A DNA stretch of 6,665 nucleotides from a bacterium (GTDB lineage Bacteria; Fidelibacterota; UBA2242): positions 1 through 6,665 of the forward strand of contig JAHIOG010000608.1 in assembly GCA_018895675.1 (NCBI GenBank), in the 5' to 3' direction. Shown here one piece after another: positions 1 through 6,101 of the stretch (positions are counted from its first letter, which is position 1; each line of letters opens with the position of its first letter). The notes under the pieces are model-generated. The model worked only from the letters and a program-made list of their open reading frames with translations. It searched no databases and was not told where the DNA came from. A program made the translations under genes and the position numbers.

Positions 1-39
1 CAGTCTCTTAATGCCATAATTAAATTTTGTGTCGACCAT
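1..39 (-). CDS. 5' end of a divergent gene, partial (first 13 codons)
   Basis: Reading the minus strand, an ATG at 39-37 opens a frame that runs off the left edge as MVDTKFNYGIKRL. It is preceded by AGAAAGGAG (54-46), a strong Shine-Dalgarno match whose last G lies 6 bases from the ATG; this is the best ribosome-binding site in the window and is the reason for the call. Thirteen residues are too few to assign a family. The gene would be transcribed away from the iron-sulfur gene at 190. A competing reading is the plus strand: frame 1 is open from base 1 to a TGA at 88-90 (ending KDKHPMVI), which would be the tail of an upstream gene and would make the hairpin at 133-156 its terminator. Only one of the two is likely to be real; I favour the minus-strand start. 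Confidence 0.5.
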   Translation of the reverse strand, partial: MVDTKFNYGIKRL

Positions 40-60
40 AAGATGCTCCTTTCTGCATGG

Positions 61-132
61 TTTAAAGATAAGCATCCTATGGTCATATGAACTAAACTTT
101 AAATAGGATATCTGTACTATAGTTAATTTGCA
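61..132. promoter_or_regulatory. Intergenic AT-rich region, presumed promoter region for one or both flanking genes
   Basis: This stretch separates the putative divergent start at 39 from the hairpin at 133-156 and should hold the promoters. On the plus strand, TACTAT at 115-120, directly preceded by TG (113-114), resembles a sigma-70 -10 element, but no good -35 box lies 16-18 bases upstream. TTAATTTG at 123-130 matches the Bacteroidota -7 consensus TAnnTTTG at all but one defined position, but lacks a clear -33 TTTG. Two short inverted repeats are present: TTTAAAG (61-67) with CTTTAAA (97-103), and ATCCTAT (74-80) with ATAGGAT (103-109). They could form operator half-sites but are within chance expectation for AT-rich DNA. 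No single promoter can be assigned with confidence. Confidence 0.25.
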
Positions 133-156
133 GGGGGCTGTCAAAATACAGCCCCC
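133..156 (+). terminator. GC-rich hairpin, terminator-like or leader attenuator
   Basis: GGGGGCTGT (133-141) and ACAGCCCCC (148-156) form a perfect 9-bp stem around a 6-base loop, followed on the plus strand by TTTATA. This looks like a Rho-independent terminator reading rightward, although the T-tract is short. If a plus-strand gene ends at 90, it is simply that gene's terminator. If the left gene is divergent, as its start site suggests, the hairpin falls in the 5' leader of the iron-sulfur gene, 33 bases before its ATG, and could act as an attenuator. Reading leftward it is followed by TGCAAATT and would be a poor terminator. Confidence 0.5.
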
Positions 157-189
157 TTTATACAAAAAAAAGGAAGTGAGTTAGCAAAA

Positions 190-2118
190 ATGAATCATAA
201 TTTTCTTCACAACAAAACCAAACTGATATTTCAGTCGGCAATTCTAATCCTGATCTTAGTTTTGGTAATTCTTGGGGCTTTTCAGGTGATAAAGCCGGAC
301 TATGAAGCCTATTGTCCTTTCGGCGGCATTTTATCGCTGGGCAGTAAATTATGGATTGGATCGATGTCCTGCGCCATGAGTGAAGACCAGGTGTTTATGG
401 GTATTTTCCTTTTAATCGGAGTGATGGTCTTCGGTAAATTATTTTGCGGATACATCTGTCCGGTAGGAACTGTTATCGAGTGGTTGAATAAGCTGCTGGC
501 AAAGTTCAACCTGTCTCGTGTGCTCACCGGCATGTGGGATCGATTGTTACGGATTGGAAAATATATTTTATTATTGTTCACGGCATATTTTACAATTACA
601 TCCAGTGAATTATGGTGTAAAAAATTCGATCCATATTATGCAGCTGCCGGCGGTTTTGATAGCGATGTGGTTGTTTGGGCGGGAATTTTGACATTATTAG
701 TCGTTTTGATAGGCTCGGTGTACATCCGCTTTTTCTGGTGTAAATATGTCTGTCCGCTGGGAGCGCTTAGCAATATCTTTGCGAACTATTTAATCACCCT
801 GCCGATCATCATCGTCTATGTCATTATTCGGTTGATTGGCTGGGATTTACATATTTTATGGCTGCTTCTGGCGCTGGTTATTTCCGGCGCGGCGGCGGAG
901 ATTATTCGATTTAAATTTTATTCGATTTCTCCTTTGAGAGTCAAAGTCAGCAAAGATAATTGCACTAGCTGTTCGCTCTGCGATAAATCATGCCCCCAGG
1001 GAATTGAAGTCAGTAAATATGAAAAAGTTACTCATCCCGATTGCAACTTTTGCATGGATTGTGTAAAGAGTTGTAAGACAGATAATAGTATCGGGCTGAT
1101 TAAATCAAACGGAACCTGGCTGCCGCCGGTTGTTTTAGTAGTGTTATTTGTCCTGGGATTGATATTTGCGAAGACTTTTTCCTTTGCTACTCTTTCGGAG
1201 CGTTGGGGCAATTTTGATGAATTGGAATCCGTTGGAAAATATGAGATGAAAGACCTCCTGAGTATTAAATGCTGGGGCGGCGCCAAAACACTTCAGAATA
1301 AGTTAATGAGGAAAAAGGGCATTGTCGGGCTTGACGCCTGGGCGAAAGGACACCGGATTGTCGTCTATTACGACCCTGAAAAAACGGACGTCACCGGCGT
1401 GAAAAGAGCAGTATTTAAACCGGTTCAATATAAGATGAATACGTTAAAAGGCTTCCAGCCGGAGCAATTAGCGGTATTTCAAATTAGCATTGACGGAATA
1501 TGGGATGTCACTGATAATGTCGATCTGGTCCGGATGTTGATGAAAAACAAGAATATTTACGGATACGAAACCAATTTTGGGGAACCGGTCATTGCCAAAA
1601 TATTATTCAATGCGGATAGCATTCAAACTGATGCAATAAAAGAAATTATTGAGCAAAAAAGTTATGTCAAAATATCAAAAGGCAAAGAGGAGACCGTTAA
1701 AGTAGATTTTGAATGCGCCGATAAAGGAACGGTAATTGACACTGTCTCTTACATTACTTTCAGACAGGATTTCTTTACCGGTTACAATCAAATATATAAC
1801 GACTATGAAAATTACAATCCCGACAGCCTGTATATCTTTGAAATCGGTTTGCCTTATGCTGAAAGTATCGGCATTCGACAAAATCTGAAGTATTTAACCA
1901 GCCATGTTTCTTTCTTTGACGGGACTGTCAGGATCAGAACCACTTATACCGACAGACCGGTTTTGCAGGTTTATTACGACCCTGCCCAGGTGGATTCGGC
2001 TCAGATTCACGCTTCGCTTCTGGAGCCGGTTTTAAAAATTTTCATTTCGGATGATGAAACCCAGGAAAGAAAAAATTTCTTTGAGTTCGAAGAGCCGGCG
2101 AGGGTCATTAAGTACTGA
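190..2118 (+). CDS. Polytopic membrane [4Fe-4S] protein (NapH/NosR/CcoG-like) with HMA-like C-terminal repeats
   Basis: A 642-residue inner-membrane electron-transfer protein. Hydrophobic segments lie near residues 13-33, 68-85, 122-138, 160-178, 200-217, 222-238 and 311-329. Residues 86-90 (CGYIC-PVG) and 184-188 (CKYVC-PLG) are the two CxxxCP motifs of the Fer4_5/NapH-like family; further cysteines are C42 (CPFGG) and C143. Residues 258-268 and 285-295 each show CxxCxxCxxxC, a bacterial 2x[4Fe-4S] ferredoxin domain. The positive-inside rule puts the ferredoxin in the cytoplasm and residues 330-642 in the periplasm. That tail looks like three beta-alpha-beta units resembling heavy-metal-associated domains (about 354-411, 427-498, 546-618), the first with C361 but no second cysteine of a CxxC. 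Likely role (inference): moving electrons across the membrane to a periplasmic acceptor or metal. A purine-rich AGGAAGTGAG (171-180) precedes the ATG after an A8 run. The TonB receptor follows 68 bases downstream. The natural electron donor and acceptor are unknown. Confidence 0.85.
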   Translation: MNHNFLHNKTKLIFQSAILILILVLVILGAFQVIKPDYEAYCPFGGILSLGSKLWIGSMSCAMSEDQVFMGIFLLIGVMVFGKLFCGYICPVGTVIEWLNKLLAKFNLSRVLTGMWDRLLRIGKYILLLFTAYFTITSSELWCKKFDPYYAAAGGFDSDVVVWAGILTLLVVLIGSVYIRFFWCKYVCPLGALSNIFANYLITLPIIIVYVIIRLIGWDLHILWLLLALVISGAAAEIIRFKFYSISPLRVKVSKDNCTSCSLCDKSCPQGIEVSKYEKVTHPDCNFCMDCVKSCKTDNSIGLIKSNGTWLPPVVLVVLFVLGLIFAKTFSFATLSERWGNFDELESVGKYEMKDLLSIKCWGGAKTLQNKLMRKKGIVGLDAWAKGHRIVVYYDPEKTDVTGVKRAVFKPVQYKMNTLKGFQPEQLAVFQISIDGIWDVTDNVDLVRMLMKNKNIYGYETNFGEPVIAKILFNADSIQTDAIKEIIEQKSYVKISKGKEETVKVDFECADKGTVIDTVSYITFRQDFFTGYNQIYNDYENYNPDSLYIFEIGLPYAESIGIRQNLKYLTSHVSFFDGTVRIRTTYTDRPVLQVYYDPAQVDSAQIHASLLEPVLKIFISDDETQERKNFFEFEEPARVIKY

Positions 2119-2126
2119 TATTTTTA

Positions 2127-2167
2127 ATGAGGGACAGGCGATAGGATTTCTGTCGTCTGTTCCTCAT
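2127..2167 (+). other. Intergenic 15-bp hairpin between the iron-sulfur and TonB-receptor genes
   Basis: ATGAGGGACAGGCGA (2127-2141) pairs with TCGTCTGTTCCTCAT (2153-2167): 15 consecutive pairs, of which two are G-U in RNA, around an 11-base loop. It fills most of the 68-base gap and ends 19 bases before the receptor ATG. It is followed by AAGTTAGAATG, with no T-tract, so it is not a standard intrinsic terminator on the plus strand; the minus-strand flank (TTAAAAATATC) is not T-rich either. The G-U pairs fit the plus-strand transcript; in the opposite transcript they would be C-A mismatches. Plausible roles are mRNA processing or stabilisation that sets different levels of the two gene products, or control of receptor translation. 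Confidence 0.6.
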
Positions 2168-2186
2168 AAGTTAGAATGCAAATGAT

Positions 2187-4910
2187 ATGATAAGAACGAA
2201 AGCATTTAGCAGTGTTCTGTTCTTAATGCCGCTTCTGATGTTTTTTACGACGTCGGTTGTCTGGTCAGCACCGGACAAAGCTGTGCTAAAAGGAATTGTC
2301 CTCAATGAAAACGAGCGCCCACTCGTGGGAGCGAATGTGGTCGTAAAGGGAATGGATACAGGCGCCGCAACCGATTATAACGGATCATTCCATATTACTT
2401 TAAAGCCGGGAAACTATATCATTGAAGTCAGTTTTATCGGATATAAAAGTGTTCAGGATAGTATCCAGTTCCATCCGGGGGAAGTGGTTGATCGGAACTA
2501 TAAGTTACAGATCGAATTTTTTAAAATTGGCGGCATTGTAGTGTTTGCGGAAAGGGAACTGTTGCCATCCGATGCAGAAACAAAAACGACTATTCTTGCG
2601 GGGGAAATCGATCATATCCAGGCGAGTAGCCTAAGCGACGTCTTAAAACTCGTACCGGGTCAGCGGTTTGAAAATCCCGGCTTGCAGAGTAAAAAACAGG
2701 TGTCCATTCGAACCGGCTCCACAGAATCCGATGCTGATAGAAATGCCATGTTTGGCACCCAGATCATAATTGATAATATTCCGATTTCCAACAATGCTAA
2801 TATGCAGATAGATACTAAAACAAATACCGGCACCGTACAACGGACGACGGAAAATTCAGGGATTGATCTTCGGCAAATACCGGCGGATAACATTGAGGAA
2901 GTCGAAGTTATTCGCGGAATCCCATCGGCAAAATATGGCGATCTGACATCTGGTATTATCAAAGTTAAGACCAAAGCTGAACGTGTTGATCATCGTTTTA
3001 AATACAAATACAACCTGCAGAATAAAGAACTGAACGTTGGCGGCGGATTCAAATTATTTAATCAGCACCTGTCCTATAATCTCAATTATGCCAAGAGTGT
3101 CAAGGATATCCGAATTGAAGATTTTGATTACAAACGTGTAGCAGGTCAACTCTCCCATGATACCTATCTGTTTAAAAATCTCTATATTATGCGGAACCGC
3201 CTGTATTATACCCGCACTTTCGATGAACAGGGATTACGGGAGGGCGATTTGTACTTGACCGAGTTGTACAACCGCGATTATATCATTCGCTTTAATCACA
3301 ATAGTCAGTACATATTGTCGCCCCGCCAGCGTATTGACGTTAACTACTCCTTAAATTTAAACCGCCAGAATTCTTATACGAAAAAACTGATCTCCAGTGA
3401 CAATACCTATATTTCTGATCGAATTACGGAAGGAACTCAAGAAGGTCAATTTGTCCAGAATTACATTTCGAAATTGTGGGTGAAAGGACGGGCTTATAAT
3501 CATTATCTGAATTTGGAATACAACAGTGAATTATCTATGTTTGATCAGACACATAAATTTGTTAGTGGCATCAGTTACAGATTAGAAGGAAATAACGGGC
3601 CCGGAAAGTATTTTGATCCCCGGACTCCTCCGAGTATTAATTCAGTTTTCCGGGACCGGCCACGGAAATATGATGATATTCCCGACCTGAAAATTACGAG
3701 TTTGTATATGGAAGATCGTATAACCGGGCATCTTGGGATAGATTATCAATTGAACCTCGGAACCCGGATTGAAATCTATGGTTCGGGTGACGACCTCTTG
3801 CCGGCCAATCATGGATATTTTATCAATCCCCGCTTAAATTTTGTATTTCAGCCAGGTGAAAACTCCCAGATTCGAATCGGATATGGAGCCACCTCCAAGT
3901 CACCATCTTTGAGTATGTTATTCCCCAGCGATATTTATATCGATGTGGATGACATTAATCGATATACCGATGAGGATTCTCTCCGTCTCGCTGTAATATC
4001 CACCTATATTTTCCCAAAAGAGAATCCCGCACTAAAAGGATTTCAACAGATAAAGCGTGAGCTGAGTTACGATCAGAAGATCGGTAAGCTTTGTTTTACT
4101 CTGACCGGCTATTCGAATACGGTTCATGGCGGATTTGCATCAACAAAGATCACCCCGATTTTTCTGTATAAATATGATTATCCGTCCTGGCCCGATACAA
4201 CCGGTAAAAGTGTATATGACTCAGTATATACGACGTTTACCATGTTTGATAATACTCAAAGCAGTAAAAGCCGCGGTGTTGAATTTTCGGTTCAGACGAA
4301 GCGATTTTCCCCGCTGGATATGCGGTTAAGAATTGAAGCCGCTTATAATTATAGTGAAAGTGATAAGAAATATTACGATTTTGCCGGGGCGTACAGATTT
4401 GATACAAATATTCAGAATTATATTAAACCATTTTGGAATGTGGTAAATCTAAAATCAGAAAATCTGCTTATTAATTATAAAGCCGAATTCACGATCAAGA
4501 AACTGGGCGCCTGGATTACTCTGGAAGCCCAACAGGTGGTGTTTGATAAAGATTGGCTCTCCGGGATGGATGATTCCCTGGCTGTTGGTTATTTAACGAA
4601 TACCGGAGATATGATATTCATTCCGGAAGAAGAGCGTAACAGCGAATTATTCAGTGGTTATCGGAGAGTATATTCCGATTACTGGTACAAACCGGAGAAT
4701 AAAAAAAATATCTGGCTCTTTAATCTGCGGGTCAGTAAATCTTTGTTCAGTGGTACGGAAGTCTCCTTTTTTGTGAATAATATTTTTAATGATCATCCCC
4801 TTTATCGTCGCCAGAGAACAACTGCGGGAACGAAGTCTTATACACGTTTAAATCCGGATATCTTCTTTGGTGTGGAATTCAGCGGAGTGGTGAATAAATT
4901 ATTCAAATGA
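2187..4910 (+). CDS. TonB-dependent outer-membrane receptor with CarboxypepD_reg-like N-terminal domain
   Basis: A 907-residue outer-membrane gated transporter, expected to import a scarce ligand using TonB-ExbBD energy. Residues 1-27 form a Sec signal peptide (basic MIRTK, hydrophobic core, probable cut after WSA). Residues 31-110 are a carboxypeptidase-regulatory-like beta-sandwich (GIVLNENERPLVGANVVVKG, then ATDYNGSFHI and IEVSFIGYKS). A TonB-box-like stretch follows at 115-121 (GGIVVFA). The plug spans about 130-265, with SDVLKLVPG, QIIIDNIPI and IEEVEVIRGIPSAKYGDLTSG, the typical plug ending. The rest is a 22-strand-type barrel rich in alternating aromatic residues, with the motif GYGATSKSPSLSMLFP around 566-581. 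Length is typical for the family. There is no SusD-like partner, so this is not a standard SusC glycan receptor; a metal, siderophore or cofactor substrate is more likely but unproven. No good Shine-Dalgarno site precedes the ATG; ATGs at 2176 and 2182 lead quickly to a stop. Its stop overlaps the start of the next gene. Confidence 0.93.
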   Translation: MIRTKAFSSVLFLMPLLMFFTTSVVWSAPDKAVLKGIVLNENERPLVGANVVVKGMDTGAATDYNGSFHITLKPGNYIIEVSFIGYKSVQDSIQFHPGEVVDRNYKLQIEFFKIGGIVVFAERELLPSDAETKTTILAGEIDHIQASSLSDVLKLVPGQRFENPGLQSKKQVSIRTGSTESDADRNAMFGTQIIIDNIPISNNANMQIDTKTNTGTVQRTTENSGIDLRQIPADNIEEVEVIRGIPSAKYGDLTSGIIKVKTKAERVDHRFKYKYNLQNKELNVGGGFKLFNQHLSYNLNYAKSVKDIRIEDFDYKRVAGQLSHDTYLFKNLYIMRNRLYYTRTFDEQGLREGDLYLTELYNRDYIIRFNHNSQYILSPRQRIDVNYSLNLNRQNSYTKKLISSDNTYISDRITEGTQEGQFVQNYISKLWVKGRAYNHYLNLEYNSELSMFDQTHKFVSGISYRLEGNNGPGKYFDPRTPPSINSVFRDRPRKYDDIPDLKITSLYMEDRITGHLGIDYQLNLGTRIEIYGSGDDLLPANHGYFINPRLNFVFQPGENSQIRIGYGATSKSPSLSMLFPSDIYIDVDDINRYTDEDSLRLAVISTYIFPKENPALKGFQQIKRELSYDQKIGKLCFTLTGYSNTVHGGFASTKITPIFLYKYDYPSWPDTTGKSVYDSVYTTFTMFDNTQSSKSRGVEFSVQTKRFSPLDMRLRIEAAYNYSESDKKYYDFAGAYRFDTNIQNYIKPFWNVVNLKSENLLINYKAEFTIKKLGAWITLEAQQVVFDKDWLSGMDDSLAVGYLTNTGDMIFIPEEERNSELFSGYRRVYSDYWYKPENKKNIWLFNLRVSKSLFSGTEVSFFVNNIFNDHPLYRRQRTTAGTKSYTRLNPDIFFGVEFSGVVNKLFK

Positions 4911-6100
4911 GTTTTAAAATGAAAAGAAAGTCAGCTCGGAATGTTCCTGATATTGTGTTTCTGATCTTTATGTCAGGATTGCTGATCTGGACGGGGTGTG
5001 AGGAAAAAATATCCCCACCGGAATCCATGCGGCTTAATCTGAATGTTACGGTTTTGGACACAACCGGTTTCAGTTTTGATCAGTTTAATAAAATTTTCGT
5101 GGACAGCGCTACGGTATTTATTAATTCAATCTCATATTATAACTTTTACGATACATTGTCCGATTCACTCGGAGTTGCAAGTTTCGAGGCAATTCTTCCG
5201 GACCGATACAATATATCTGTTACCAAACGGGTAATGTTTAAATATGAAGATGTGTTGATTGAGAAAATCCTGAATGGTCAACTCACGGATATAGAAATTT
5301 TCGGGGAGGATTTCAATACAAATATTTATGTGGAACCCTCTGTCGCCGGGCAGCTGGTTCTCAGCGAGATTTATTATAACGGTTCGCCGCCGCAATCACC
5401 CTATTATATTCCCCAGTACTTTCACGATCAGTTTACGGAAATTTACAACAATTCCGATGAAGTGGTGTACCTGGATAGTCTCATAATTGCCGATTTGGAT
5501 TACGGGCATGCGGACGAAGACTATATTTATTCAATTCACGCCTATATGTTTCCAGGGGGCGGTAAGGAATATCCTCTTAATCCGGGAGAATTTGTGATTG
5601 TTGCTCAAGACGCTATAGATCATACTGTGGTGGTTGCGAGTAGCGTAGACCTGCATGACGCCGATTTTGAGTACTTTGTCAGCAATCCACCCGGTGATCA
5701 GAATAATCCCGATGTTACCGATATGATTCAGATACATCATAAATACGGTGTTGACTTTCTTTACTCTGTTTTTAATGATGCCGTTGTCCTGTTGAAAGTA
5801 AAAGATCCCTATGCCTGTGGCTATAGTGAGTTCGACTGTTTAAAATTTCCGAAGAGCGCCGTGTTAGATGGTGTTGACTACCGTGACAACCTTGCGGAAG
5901 TTGAATACAAACGTCTTGACTCGTCGATAGATGCCGGGCTGACGGGTGGATTTGACTCGTATAAAAATAAATCTATTCAACGCCGGATTGATTTTTATAA
6001 AGGCGTAAGACCGATACTCATGGATAATAACAACAGCAGTATCGATTTCATAGTCCTTGACCATCCTACGCCGGGATATATTTTTGACCAGGGAAAATAG
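4907..6100 (+). CDS. DUF4876-type putative surface lipoprotein
   Basis: A 397-residue secreted protein recognised by pattern as DUF4876: LVLSEIYYNGS (150-160), FTEIYNNSDEVVYLDSL (176-192), MFPGGGKEYPLNPGEFVIVAQDA (split around 214-236), DLHDADFEYF (248-257) and SIQRR...ILMDNNNSSIDF (356-381). The region from about 150 resembles a lamin-tail-like beta-sandwich, and residues 41-140 look like an Ig/transthyretin-like beta domain. The N-terminus is basic, then hydrophobic (16-28), ending TGC with C31 as probable lipidated cysteine; W at -3 makes this an imperfect lipobox. The acidic CEEK start of the mature chain resembles Bacteroidota surface-export signals. Its only other cysteines, C304 and C311, may form a disulfide. 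ATG 4907 overlaps the receptor stop as ATGA, implying translational coupling; ATG 4919 (MKRKS) is a credible alternative start that would give a more usual signal peptide. Role: probably partner of the receptor; biochemical function unknown. Confidence 0.83.
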   Translation: MSFKMKRKSARNVPDIVFLIFMSGLLIWTGCEEKISPPESMRLNLNVTVLDTTGFSFDQFNKIFVDSATVFINSISYYNFYDTLSDSLGVASFEAILPDRYNISVTKRVMFKYEDVLIEKILNGQLTDIEIFGEDFNTNIYVEPSVAGQLVLSEIYYNGSPPQSPYYIPQYFHDQFTEIYNNSDEVVYLDSLIIADLDYGHADEDYIYSIHAYMFPGGGKEYPLNPGEFVIVAQDAIDHTVVVASSVDLHDADFEYFVSNPPGDQNNPDVTDMIQIHHKYGVDFLYSVFNDAVVLLKVKDPYACGYSEFDCLKFPKSAVLDGVDYRDNLAEVEYKRLDSSIDAGLTGGFDSYKNKSIQRRIDFYKGVRPILMDNNNSSIDFIVLDHPTPGYIFDQGK

Positions 6101-6101
6101 T

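Noticed and set aside
1..90. Plus-strand frame 1 open to TGA at 88-90, as the tail of an upstream gene
   Set aside because: Twenty-nine open codons are not unlikely by chance and no family is recognisable; the opposite strand has an ATG with a strong AAGGAG site at ideal spacing. Kept as the alternative because the hairpin at 133-156 would suit it.
309..581. Minus-strand open frame inside the Fe-S gene
   Set aside because: It lies opposite a well-supported family gene, shows no family pattern, and is a shadow frame.
2127..2167. Hairpin as an intrinsic terminator of the Fe-S gene
   Set aside because: No T-tract follows the stem on either strand; kept as an RNA element of unknown role instead.
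2176..2190. Five-codon mini-ORF (ATG CAA ATG ATA TGA) overlapping the receptor start
   Set aside because: It could couple translation, but an ORF this short arises easily by chance and no ribosome-binding site supports it.
2643..2974. Two overlapping minus-strand open frames inside the receptor plug region
   Set aside because: They overlap each other in different frames and run opposite a conserved plug domain; no ribosome-binding site or recognisable domain.
4126..4329. Plus-strand 67-codon frame within the receptor
   Set aside because: Nested out of frame in the barrel-coding sequence with no recognisable product.
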